From Poriferisodalis sp965205175 (GTDB taxonomy: Bacteria; Actinomycetota; Acidimicrobiia; Acidimicrobiales; Poriferisodalaceae), in NCBI RefSeq assembly GCF_965205175.1, contig NZ_OZ242038.1, positions 2,294,001 to 2,358,000 of the forward strand: DNA of 64,000 nucleotides, given 5' to 3'. This document shows, piece after piece, positions 50,262 to 58,148 of this stretch (position 1 is the stretch's first letter; every line of letters begins with the position of its first letter). Made by a program: the position numbers and the translations under genes. Below the pieces are notes generated by a model. It worked only from the letters and a program-made list of their open reading frames with translations, was not told where the DNA came from and ran no database searches.

Positions 50262-51496
50262 TATACTATTCCGAGGTGTTGACCGAATCGTTCGATGACA
50301 TTCGCGTTCTTGACATCGAGCAGTCGGTACGCCTCGGTGTACGTCGTCCTCCCTTCAAATGTGCTAGAGATGACATCGCGAGCGAACCGCTTCCCTACTT
50401 GAATTGACTTCATTGCATAGAAATTGCCACCCCGAGCCGACGAGTCTCGTTGTGTGGCATGATTCGCCGTACGCGCGCGCTCAATCTCGAGTTCGCGCAT
50501 GCACTCATCCTGACCAATCAACCCTGCTTCGCGGCATCGGACAAGAACAGTCTGCGTCGACACCCTATAATGCCGCGCCAACGATTCCAGTTGCGAGCGA
50601 ACGCCACGCCGGGAATCGAACCTCTGTCTGAAGTCGGCCATGGGCACCAACAGCTCTGCTGCCACAGCATTGCACCAGCGCTCTTGGTTCGCTTCGGCAA
50701 CCGTTTGGTTACTAGTATCGGAAAGACCTGTCTCGCCGAGCAAGAGATGCGCCAGCTCATGGGCCAAGGTGAACATCTGCGCCGACTTTGCGTCTGCCCC
50801 ATTCACAAACACCAGCGGGGCGCATTCGTCAATGAGCGCAAAGCCACTGAATTCGCTCGGATTCAGTTTGCGACGAGTGTTCGAGCCGACCGTTCCGCTG
50901 ATCATCACGAGGACCCCAATATGCTCAGCACGTTCACGCAACTCCTTGAGCGCCTCTTCTTGGCTGCTAATGTTCTTGCGGAACTCACTGTCCCAACCGA
51001 GCGCCCCTCTCAGCAGGGATGCAGCATCAACGTGCGAAGTCGTCGTGGTCGCACTGCGTACCATCTCGACCGGCGATTCGTTGTAGAGGAGCTGGTTGTC
51101 CCGAAACCACTCTTGGCGAGCTTGGCACGCGTAGAGGGTGTCAAGCAAGTTTGCACTCGTGCGAGATGCGGCAGCACTCTTGGCGCGAGTTCGGAAATCC
51201 GCGATAGGGAGTGTCTCCGTCGGGGGCTCGGCGAGCAGCAGGAACCCGAACGGAGTGTAGGTCGTCGCGGCAAATTTCTGCAGCTGGCGAATCGTAGGCT
51301 GTCTCGTGCGGCTCTTCCATTCATCGAAGCGCGGGAAGAGCCTGCGCATCTTCTCGTCATCGACGCCGGAACGCGCTTGCGCCCATTCCAGCAGCGCCGG
51401 TTGCACCTTGACTCGAACGCTCACGCGGCGCTGCGGACCGGACCGGCCCTGCTCGTCGGCTGGCAGTTCCTTGCCTGCCTCGGCTTCGGTGCTCAC
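50261..51496 (-). CDS. ImmA/IrrE-type metallopeptidase with N-terminal HTH-like region, partner of DUF4411
   Basis: 411 residues from the GTG at 51496. An N-terminal XRE-like part (PALLEWAQARSGVDDEKMRRLFPRF, QPTIRQLQKFAATTYTPFGFLLL) is followed by the metallopeptidase domain: PLVFVNGADAKSAQMF, TLAHELAHLLLG with HExxH around residue 255, and SNQTVAEANQERWCNAVAAELLVP with the third ligand Glu. The family includes the ICEBs1 repressor-cleaving protease ImmA. Here it probably recognises or controls the adjacent PIN-like protein. An open frame continues upstream to 52255 but is antisense to meaB. Lower GC than the neighbours. Confidence 0.88.
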   Translation of the reverse strand: MSTEAEAGKELPADEQGRSGPQRRVSVRVKVQPALLEWAQARSGVDDEKMRRLFPRFDEWKSRTRQPTIRQLQKFAATTYTPFGFLLLAEPPTETLPIADFRTRAKSAAASRTSANLLDTLYACQARQEWFRDNQLLYNESPVEMVRSATTTTSHVDAASLLRGALGWDSEFRKNISSQEEALKELRERAEHIGVLVMISGTVGSNTRRKLNPSEFSGFALIDECAPLVFVNGADAKSAQMFTLAHELAHLLLGETGLSDTSNQTVAEANQERWCNAVAAELLVPMADFRQRFDSRRGVRSQLESLARHYRVSTQTVLVRCREAGLIGQDECMRELEIERARTANHATQRDSSARGGNFYAMKSIQVGKRFARDVISSTFEGRTTYTEAYRLLDVKNANVIERFGQHLGIV

Positions 51497-51529
51497 CGCC
51501 CAAGTATCGCCTCGCTTCAGCGCCGCTGC

Positions 51530-52609
51530 ATGCGCGACGGGGCGGGTTGTGCGCGGGGTACCTTGCTCGCGGTGGTTGCGCCAGCCTCGCACGGCGACAT
51601 CGACGAACTCGCCGCCGGTGTGCGCGACGGCGACCGGGCGGCGATCGGCCGGGCCATCACGCTGGTGGAGTCTCGGCGCAGCGGCGACGCCGAGCCGACA
51701 CAGGAGCTGCTCCGCGCACTGCTGCCCCACAGCGCAGGAGCACACCGCGTCGGCATCACCGGCGTTCCCGGCGTGGGCAAGAGCACGCTCATCGAGCAGC
51801 TCGGCACCACCCTCACACGAGCCGGCCATCGCGTCGCCGTGCTCGCCGTGGATCCCACCTCGGCGCGCTGGGGCGGTTCCATCCTGGGCGACAAGACGCG
51901 CATGACCTCGCTGGCGAACGATCCTGCGGCGTTCGTGCGGCCCTCTCCCGCCGCCGGCGAACTCGGCGGCGTCACGAGGGTGACCCGCGAGTCGATACTG
52001 GTGCTCGAAGCAGCAGGATTCGACGTGGTGCTCGTGGAGACTGTCGGCGTCGGCCAGTCGGAGACCGCCGTGGCCGACATGGTGGACTTCTTCGTCGTGC
52101 TCATGCTGGCCGGTGCCGGAGACGACTTGCAGGGCATCAAGAAGGGCATTCTGGAGATCGCCGACCTGATCGCGGTGAACAAGGCCGACGGCGACAACAA
52201 GGAACGGGCCGACGCCGCCGCGAACAATTATCGGCTGGCGCTCGCCATGACCCAACCCGTCTCGCCGACGTGGACACCCCCGGTCATCGTGTGCTCAGGC
52301 GTGACCGGAGACGGTCTCGACACGCTCTGGGGACACGTCAGCGCCCACCGACGAGTGATGTCGGACTCCGGCGAGTTCGACCTGCGGCGAGCCGACCAGC
52401 GGGTGCGCTGGATGCACGCCATGCTCGACGAACGCATGCGCGCCCGCCTCACTGCGGGCACAGCCGGACTGCTGGCCGATCTGGAAGCCGACGTGCGCGC
52501 CGACCGGCAGACGCCCACCGCCGCAGCGGACCATCTGATGGCGGCCTTCGAGCGGACCGCTCAGAACTCCTCGTCGAAGGCGACCTCGCCCTCGATGCCC
52601 ATTTGGTAG
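51530..52609 (+). CDS. meaB: Methylmalonyl-CoA mutase-associated GTPase MeaB
   Basis: 359 residues from the ATG at 51530; a GTG at about 51572 is the alternative start. A G3E GTPase that protects and loads the mutase with adenosylcobalamin. Motifs: VGITGVPGVGKSTLIEQLG (P-loop), VLAVDPTSARWGGSILGDKTRM, VVLVETVGVGQSETAVADMVDFF, and LIAVNKADGDNKERAD (NKxD). Normally directly after mutB; here 2.5 kb away, behind three opposite-strand genes. The last 16 residues (QNSSSKATSPSMPIW region) are read from DNA that also encodes the end of nrdB on the other strand, so the tail is probably not functional. Confidence 0.95.
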   Translation: MRDGAGCARGTLLAVVAPASHGDIDELAAGVRDGDRAAIGRAITLVESRRSGDAEPTQELLRALLPHSAGAHRVGITGVPGVGKSTLIEQLGTTLTRAGHRVAVLAVDPTSARWGGSILGDKTRMTSLANDPAAFVRPSPAAGELGGVTRVTRESILVLEAAGFDVVLVETVGVGQSETAVADMVDFFVVLMLAGAGDDLQGIKKGILEIADLIAVNKADGDNKERADAAANNYRLALAMTQPVSPTWTPPVIVCSGVTGDGLDTLWGHVSAHRRVMSDSGEFDLRRADQRVRWMHAMLDERMRARLTAGTAGLLADLEADVRADRQTPTAAADHLMAAFERTAQNSSSKATSPSMPIW

Positions 52610-53664
52610 CTCGCGACGGTGCGCTCGAAGAAGTTGGTGAGTTCCTGGACGTCCTGCAGCGCCATGAACGAGAAGGGATTCGTCGAGCCGTACATCTTGT
52701 CGAGGCCCAGCTGGGCGAGCCGCTGGTCTGCCACGAACTCCAGATACGCCCGCGTGTCCGCTGCCGACATTCCGGCCACGCCACCGGACAGCACATCGTG
52801 CGCGAACTGCGTCTCGACGTCGACCGCTTCAGTGATCATCTCCCGAATCCGGTCAGCGAGATCCTGATCGAACAGCTCGGGCTCCTCGGCCCGGATCGTG
52901 CGCACCACCTCGAAGGCGAAGTTCATGTGCGCCGACTCGTCCCGGAACACCCAGTTCGTGCCGGCTGCGAGCCCGTTCAGCAGTCCTTTGGAGCGCAGGA
53001 AATACACATAGGCGAACGCTGCGAAGAAAAAGAGCCCCTCAATGCAAGCCGCGAAGCAGACGAGGTTCAGCAGGAAGGCCTTGCGGTGTTCCGCGGTCGA
53101 CAGCCGATCCAGCGACCACACGCTGTCCATCCAGCGGAAGCAGAATTCGGCCTTGGCGGCGATCGAGGGAATGTTCTCGACAGCGGCGAACGCCGCCGAC
53201 CGTTCGTGCAAGTCCGGAATGTAGTGATCGAGCAGCGTCAGGTAGAACTGCACGTGCAGCGCTTCCTCGTACAGCTGCCGGCTGAGGTACATGCGAGCTT
53301 CGGGGCTATTGATGTGCTGGTACAGGTTCAGCACCAAGTTGTTGGCGACAATCGAGTCACCGGTGGCGAAGAACGCCACGAGACGGTTGATGAGGTGCCG
53401 TTCGGCGGGCGCCAGCCTGCGGTTCAGGTCGATGATGTCGTCGGAGAAGTCGATCTCCTCAACCGTCCACGTGTTGCGGATGGCGTCGCGGTACATGTCG
53501 AAGAACCGCGGATACCGCATCGGCCGAAGCGTCAGATCGAAGCCCGGGTCCAAGATGTTGCCGCGCCGAGGCGCAGTCTGGCCTGCTAGCGGGGCACCGT
53601 CGGGAGCGGGCTCGACGGCCAGCGGTTCGAGTTCGAGATCATGGGAGACCAGTGCCATCGGCAC
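52561..53664 (-). CDS. nrdB: Ribonucleotide reductase class Ia/Ib beta subunit (R2)
   Basis: 367 residues, ATG at 53664 with AGAGGG 6 nt upstream. The diiron-tyrosyl radical subunit: FATGDSIVANN (Asp ligand), YEEALHVQFY with Glu-Glu-x-x-His and the radical Tyr four residues after His, AACIEGLFFFAAFAY, and VFRDESAHMNFAFE. C-terminal acidic tail GEVAFDEEF for docking to R1. It works with NrdA encoded just upstream (85 bp apart) to make deoxyribonucleotides. The 3' end overlaps meaB by 49 bp, both genes coding. Confidence 0.95.
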   Translation of the reverse strand: MPMALVSHDLELEPLAVEPAPDGAPLAGQTAPRRGNILDPGFDLTLRPMRYPRFFDMYRDAIRNTWTVEEIDFSDDIIDLNRRLAPAERHLINRLVAFFATGDSIVANNLVLNLYQHINSPEARMYLSRQLYEEALHVQFYLTLLDHYIPDLHERSAAFAAVENIPSIAAKAEFCFRWMDSVWSLDRLSTAEHRKAFLLNLVCFAACIEGLFFFAAFAYVYFLRSKGLLNGLAAGTNWVFRDESAHMNFAFEVVRTIRAEEPELFDQDLADRIREMITEAVDVETQFAHDVLSGGVAGMSAADTRAYLEFVADQRLAQLGLDKMYGSTNPFSFMALQDVQELTNFFERTVASYQMGIEGEVAFDEEF

Positions 53665-53749
53665 CCTCTTTCAGTCCTGTATCTGTTGATCGCTTGATCG
53701 CTGTATCGGTGTTGATGTGCTGCTCAGCGGCTGCGAGCGCGGCGGCGGC

Positions 53750-56284
53750 TCAGTCGCAGGCTTCGCAGGTCTCGGGGTTCTCAAGTGAGCAAGCAACTGC
53801 GTCGGCCGTTGCGGCGGCTGCGGGGTCGTTCATCGCGGCGACGGTCGCTTCGCGTGGGGGTGCTGCGTCGGTGGTGGTCTGGTTGATGCGGGTGGCCGGA
53901 CGGGAGCGGAGGTAGTAGGTGGTCTTGAGTCCCGACTTCCAGGCATGCATGTACATCGAGGAGAGCTTCCCGATGCTGGGACTCTCCATGAACAGGTTGA
54001 GCGACTGGCTCTGGTCGATGAACGCGCCGCGTGCCGCGGCCATGTCGATGAGTGCCCGCTGGGGGAGCTCCCACGCTGTGCGGTAGACGCGTCGGACGTC
54101 TTGGGGGATGTCCTCGATGCCGGCGACGGAGCCTTCGGCCATCTTGATGCGGTTCGCCATCTGGTCGTCCCACAGTCCGCGTGCTTGCAGCTCGCGCACT
54201 AGGTACCGGTTGATCTGCATGAACTCGCCCGAGAGCGTCTCGCGCTTGAACAGGTTCGACACCTGCGGCTCGATGCACTCATAGCAGCCGGCGATCGACG
54301 CGATGGTGGCCGTGGGAGCAACGGCCACCAGCAGCGAATTGCGCAGTCCGTGCTGGCCGATCCGCTCTCGCAGCTCCGCCCAGCGCTCCGGCTGCGTCGG
54401 CTCGACGCCCCACAGGTCGAACTGCAGCACGCCCGCCGCCGCGCGTGTCTCGCCGAACGCCGGGTGGGGTCCGTGTCGGCGGGCCAGCTCGCAGCTCGAC
54501 CACAGCGCCCAGTAGTAGGTCTCCTCGGCGATGCGGGCGGCGAGGCGGGCGGCCTCGGGCGAGTCGAACGCCAAGCCCAGCTGGAAGAACACGTCGGCGA
54601 GCCCCATGACGCCCAGCCCGACCGGGCGCCAGCGCTCATTGGAGCGAGCAGCCGACGGCGTCGGGTAGTAGTTGATGTCCACGACACGGTCCAAGAACGG
54701 CACCGCGGTGCGCACCACCTCGCCCAGCGCGTCCCAATCGAACCCTGCACTGTCCAGCCCAGCACTGTCCAGCCCAACACTGTCCAGCCCAGCACTGTCC
54801 AGCCCAGCACTGTCCGGCCCAGCACTGTCCGGCCCGGTGTCGGTGACGAGCTTGGCGAGATTCACCGAGCCGAGATTGCACACTGCGGTCTCGGCGCTGC
54901 TGGTGACCTCCACGATCTCGGTACACAGATTCGACAGATGGACGACGTTGCCCGGCTCGCCGGTCTGATTGGACTTGGCGTTGGACGCGTCCTTGAACGT
55001 CATCCAGCCATTGCCGGTCTGCGCCAGCGTGCGCATCATGCGGCTGTACAGCTCGCGGGCCGGCACCTGACGCTCGTAGATGCCGGCGGCTTCGGCGGCG
55101 CGGTACGCCTCCGCGAACTCCTCGCCCCACAGGTCGCACAGATGCGGCACCGCCTTGGGATCGAACAGCGACCACTGCCAGTCGTTCTCGACCCGCCGCA
55201 TGAACTCGTCCGGCACCCAATTCGCCAGATTCAGATTGTGGGTACGCCGGGCGTGGTCCCCGGTGGAGTCGCGCAGCTCCAAGAACTCCTCGATGTCGGC
55301 ATGCCACGACTCGAGGTACACGCACGCAGCACCCTTGCGTCGGCCGCCCTGATTCACCGCCGCGACCGAGGAGTCCAGTGTCTTCAGCCACGGAACGACG
55401 CCGTTCGACAAGCCGTTCGTTCCGCTGATCAGCGAGCCGCGCGAACGAACCCGATGCCAGCTCACCCCGATGCCGCCCGCGAACTTCGACAGCTGTGCGA
55501 TCTCGGAGTAGCGGTCGTAGATGGCCTCCAGCGAATCGTCGGGGCTGTCCAGCAGATAGCACGACGACATCTGCGCGTGAGCGGTGCCCGAGTTGAACAG
55601 CGTCGGCGACGACGGCAGGTAGCGCAAGCTCGACACCAGCTCGTAGAACGAGACAGCCTCCTCAGCGGACCTCGACAGGCCGCACGCCACCCGCAGCAAG
55701 AAGTACTGCGGCGTCTCGATCACACAGCGCCGCTGCGGATGACGCAGCAGATAACGGTCGTACACGGTGCGCAGCCCGAAGAACTCGAAGTCGCCGTTGC
55801 GCTCCGGCGCGACCGCGTCGTTGAGCTTGCGGGCATTGGCCGCCACGAATGCCGCCACCTCAGCGCCGATCAGCCCGCAGCCGGCGCCCACGTCCACCGA
55901 CTGGCTGAACGAATAGACGTTCTGGTTCTGCACTTCCTTGTCGATGTAGGTCGACAGCAAGCCGGCAGCCAGCTTGCTGTAGTTCGGCTCCTCGCAGATC
56001 AGCCCCGCAGCCGTGCGAATCGACAGCTCGTCCAGCTCGGTGGTCGTCGCGCCGTCATGCAGCCCGGAAATGGTACGCGTCGCGACCCGCATCGGATCCA
56101 CCCCGGCCAGCCCCACCGCGCAGCGCTCCACCGCCCGCACAATCTTGTTGACGTCCACCGCCTGCAACGAGCCGTCCCGCTTGCGCACACGCATCCCCGG
56201 CGCGCTTGCGTTGCGCTGAGCAGCCACGGTCTTCAACGGCTTCGGGTTCGGCGACGGCTCAGGGTTCGCTTCGGTGATGCTCAT
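53750..56284 (-). CDS. nrdA: Ribonucleotide reductase alpha subunit (R1)
   Basis: 844 residues from the ATG at 56284 (AGGAGAGG upstream). ATP-cone (RVRKRDGSLQAVDVNKIVRAVER), then the barrel: PSSPTLFNSGTAHAQMSSCYLL with the first redox Cys, SNLCTEIVEV with the Asn-x-Cys-x-Glu catalytic triad, CNLGSVNLAKLV, PTATIASIAG, KTTYYLRSRPA with the radical-transfer Tyr pair. The C-terminal tail ENPETCEACD carries the CxxC used for thioredoxin reduction. Class Ia/Ib type, oxygen-dependent. A pentad-repeat insertion sits between NLAKLVTDTG and FDWDALGEVV. Confidence 0.96.
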   Translation of the reverse strand: MSITEANPEPSPNPKPLKTVAAQRNASAPGMRVRKRDGSLQAVDVNKIVRAVERCAVGLAGVDPMRVATRTISGLHDGATTTELDELSIRTAAGLICEEPNYSKLAAGLLSTYIDKEVQNQNVYSFSQSVDVGAGCGLIGAEVAAFVAANARKLNDAVAPERNGDFEFFGLRTVYDRYLLRHPQRRCVIETPQYFLLRVACGLSRSAEEAVSFYELVSSLRYLPSSPTLFNSGTAHAQMSSCYLLDSPDDSLEAIYDRYSEIAQLSKFAGGIGVSWHRVRSRGSLISGTNGLSNGVVPWLKTLDSSVAAVNQGGRRKGAACVYLESWHADIEEFLELRDSTGDHARRTHNLNLANWVPDEFMRRVENDWQWSLFDPKAVPHLCDLWGEEFAEAYRAAEAAGIYERQVPARELYSRMMRTLAQTGNGWMTFKDASNAKSNQTGEPGNVVHLSNLCTEIVEVTSSAETAVCNLGSVNLAKLVTDTGPDSAGPDSAGLDSAGLDSVGLDSAGLDSAGFDWDALGEVVRTAVPFLDRVVDINYYPTPSAARSNERWRPVGLGVMGLADVFFQLGLAFDSPEAARLAARIAEETYYWALWSSCELARRHGPHPAFGETRAAAGVLQFDLWGVEPTQPERWAELRERIGQHGLRNSLLVAVAPTATIASIAGCYECIEPQVSNLFKRETLSGEFMQINRYLVRELQARGLWDDQMANRIKMAEGSVAGIEDIPQDVRRVYRTAWELPQRALIDMAAARGAFIDQSQSLNLFMESPSIGKLSSMYMHAWKSGLKTTYYLRSRPATRINQTTTDAAPPREATVAAMNDPAAAATADAVACSLENPETCEACD
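54750..54839. repeat. 15-bp tandem repeats inserted in nrdA
   Basis: Six 15-bp units (CTGTCCAGCCCAGCA type), several identical, encode PDSAG, PDSAG, LDSAG, LDSVG, LDSAG and LDSAG. Copies are nearly perfect, indicating recent expansion inside an essential gene. Confidence 0.92.
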
Positions 56285-56434
56285 CTCGGGCTGGCCTCTC
56301 CTCCTCCACAGCACACGCCGCACGCGGCACGGCTGCGCCCCCCTGTCCTGGGAAACGACATGGGTGTAGTTCCATGAATGTGAGCAACTGATATAGCGCG
56401 TCCGTGCCTATGTCGCAAGTGCCAGACTGGTGAG
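56285..56434. promoter_or_regulatory. Divergent promoter region of nrdAB and the flavoprotein gene
   Basis: 150 bp, more AT-rich in the middle (CTGATATAGCG around 56388-56398, CATGAATGTGAGC before it). I looked for paired NrdR boxes and found at best one weak half-match (CTATATCAG on the minus strand). CAGACT 6 nt before the ATG at 56435 could be a leaderless -10. Confidence 0.4.
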
Positions 56435-57703
56435 ATGCCGCACAGGCCGGAGCGACCGCATCGCATCGTCGTCGTCGGCGCCTCGCTGGCGGGAGCGCGC
56501 GCGGTACACAGCTTGCGCGCAGCTGGACACGACGGCCCGCTGACGCTCATCGGCGCCGAAGCCCACCTCCCCTACGACCGGCCTCCCTTGTCCAAGGAGT
56601 TCCTCACCGGCGAGCTGGACGCCGCGTCGCTCATGCTGGACCCTGACGGCGCCTACGACGGTCTTGGCGTGGAGGTCATGACGAGCACGCACGCAGTGGG
56701 GCTCGATGTGCAGGCGCGCACCGTCGCCGTCGCTCCCGCGTCAGGCGGCAATGCCCGGACGGTCGAGACGGTGCCGTTCGACGGCCTCGTCATCGCCACC
56801 GGCGCGGCCGCTCGGTCGCTGCCGGCCACCGCAGGCCTCGCCGGTGTGTACACGCTGCGCACGCTCGACGACGCGGCAGCCATCGGGGACGAGCTTCGCG
56901 AGCGGGAGCGTGTCGCGGTCGTCGGCGGGGGCTTCATCGGGTCCGAAGTCGCCGCTGCGGCTCGAACCAGAGGCTGCGAGGTGACCGTCATCGAGGCGGC
57001 AGCCGCGCCGCTGGTGCGCGGGCTGGGCGCCGAGATGGGCCTGCGTGTCGGCGCGTTGCACGGCGACAACGGCGTCGCGCTGCGCCTCGGCGTCGGCGTC
57101 GGCGGGGTGCTGGGGACCGACCGCGTCGAGGCCGTGGCCATGGTCGACGGCAGCCGCGTCGAGGCCGACCTGGTGATCGTCGGCATCGGGGCGGCGCCGA
57201 ACACGGCGTGGCTGGAGGGCTCGGGCCTGCGAATCGACAACGGCGTGGTCTGCGATGCGACGCTGAACTGCGGTCCTGCGGGCATCTATGCCGTCGGCGA
57301 CGTCGCGCGGGTGCCCAACAGGTGGCTGCAGCCGTGGCTTGGGGAGCGACCGGTTCGGGTGGAGCACTGGACGGCGGCCGTCGAGCACGGCATGGCGGTG
57401 GGTCGCAACCTGCTGGCGCCAGAGGAAGCCAAGGCCTACGACTCGGTTCCCTTCGTGTGGTCCGACCAGTACGACGCCCGCATCCAGATCGCCGGGCATC
57501 CCGATGCCGGCGACGACGTCGAGGTGCTGGTGCGACCGGATTCCGACTCAGGGCGTGCGGTGGTGGCCGGCTACCGGCGCGACGGTCGCCTGAGCGCCGT
57601 GATGGCGCTCGACGCGATCAGACCCTTCGTGCGATTCCGTCGCCTGCTCCTCCAGCACCCGACATGGGAGGAGGCGCTGGAGCTGGCGGCCACGCTGAGC
57701 TGA
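56435..57703 (+). CDS. NAD(P)/FAD ferredoxin-reductase-type oxidoreductase
   Basis: 422 residues. Two dinucleotide-binding motifs, IVVVGASLAGARAVHSLR and VAVVGGGFIGSEVAAAAR, the family segment LPYDRPPLSKEFLTGE, an FAD motif GIYAVGDVAR, and the C-terminal reductase domain (VPFVWSDQYDARIQIAG, HPDAGDDVEV). This is the rhodocoxin/putidaredoxin reductase group that passes electrons from NAD(P)H to a [2Fe-2S] ferredoxin for P450s or dioxygenases. No ferredoxin gene is adjacent, so the partner is unknown. Confidence 0.92.
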   Translation: MPHRPERPHRIVVVGASLAGARAVHSLRAAGHDGPLTLIGAEAHLPYDRPPLSKEFLTGELDAASLMLDPDGAYDGLGVEVMTSTHAVGLDVQARTVAVAPASGGNARTVETVPFDGLVIATGAAARSLPATAGLAGVYTLRTLDDAAAIGDELRERERVAVVGGGFIGSEVAAAARTRGCEVTVIEAAAAPLVRGLGAEMGLRVGALHGDNGVALRLGVGVGGVLGTDRVEAVAMVDGSRVEADLVIVGIGAAPNTAWLEGSGLRIDNGVVCDATLNCGPAGIYAVGDVARVPNRWLQPWLGERPVRVEHWTAAVEHGMAVGRNLLAPEEAKAYDSVPFVWSDQYDARIQIAGHPDAGDDVEVLVRPDSDSGRAVVAGYRRDGRLSAVMALDAIRPFVRFRRLLLQHPTWEEALELAATLS

Positions 57704-57731
57704 ATGCTGCTTGGCCGAGCAGCTCGCGTGG

Positions 57732-57809
57732 TGGTCGGGCTGAGAGGATTTGAACCTCCGACCCCTGGTCCCCCAGACCAGTGCGCTAACCAGACTGCGC
57801 CACAGCCCG
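57732..57809 (-). tRNA. tRNA-Pro (anticodon GGG), CCA encoded
   Basis: On the minus strand: acceptor stem CGGGCTG pairing with CAGCCCG, D-arm GCGC-AGTCTGGTTA-GCGC, anticodon arm CTGGT-CTGGGGG-ACCAG with GGG at the anticodon, variable GGGTC, T-arm GGAGG-TTCAAAT-CCTCT, discriminator A, then CCA. All stems pair fully. 75 nt plus CCA. Confidence 0.95.
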
Positions 57810-57908
57810 TGTCGTCGGGCACGATACTGCCTCAGGCGCCACTGCCTCATGCGTGGTGGGCGCCGACCTGCGGCTCAGCGCCCTGTGCAGCCCGCCCGTG
57901 CAGCCCGC

Positions 57909-58148
57909 CTATGCGACGCCGAACCCGCCGGCGATCCACTGCACGAGCCAGACGACCCCTTCGACTGCGCGCCAGCCCAAGTAGACGGTCGCCATGACCA
58001 CCACGAGCCAGAAATGCCACGGCGCCCCCTGCCCACGCGACGCCCGGTCCCGTCGGCGCCGGTGCCGGTCGCGTTCGACGCGAGGCGTGACCGCCGCCGG
58101 CCGACGCCGACTCGACCGCGCCGCACCGACGTCTGCGCGGCGCTTCAT
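57909..58148 (-). CDS. Small basic membrane protein coupled to der
   Basis: 79 residues, MKRRADVGAARSSRRR..., a strongly basic half followed by one hydrophobic helix (WHFWLVVVMATVYLGW, VVWLVQWIAGGF). The ATG overlaps the der stop in ATGA, so it is the last gene of the DUF512-der unit. No family recognised. An Arg-rich cytoplasmic part with a single anchor suggests membrane attachment near nucleic acid or ribosomes, but that is a guess. Confidence 0.7.
   Translation of the reverse strand: MKRRADVGAARSSRRRPAAVTPRVERDRHRRRRDRASRGQGAPWHFWLVVVMATVYLGWRAVEGVVWLVQWIAGGFGVA

Noticed and set aside
50261..52255. Extension of the ImmA-type protein to 664 residues
   Set aside because: The added part is antisense to meaB and lacks any motif. 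The GTG at 51496 fits the family length.
53665..53749. Short TTGATCGC-type repeats between nrdA and nrdB as a regulatory site
   Set aside because: Only two or three imperfect 8-9 bp copies; no palindrome or known operator. Could be chance.
56285..56434. NrdR box pair or cobalamin riboswitch upstream of nrdA
   Set aside because: Only a weak single CTATATCAG-like element was found, and no conserved B12-box or riboswitch core. Not enough to call either.
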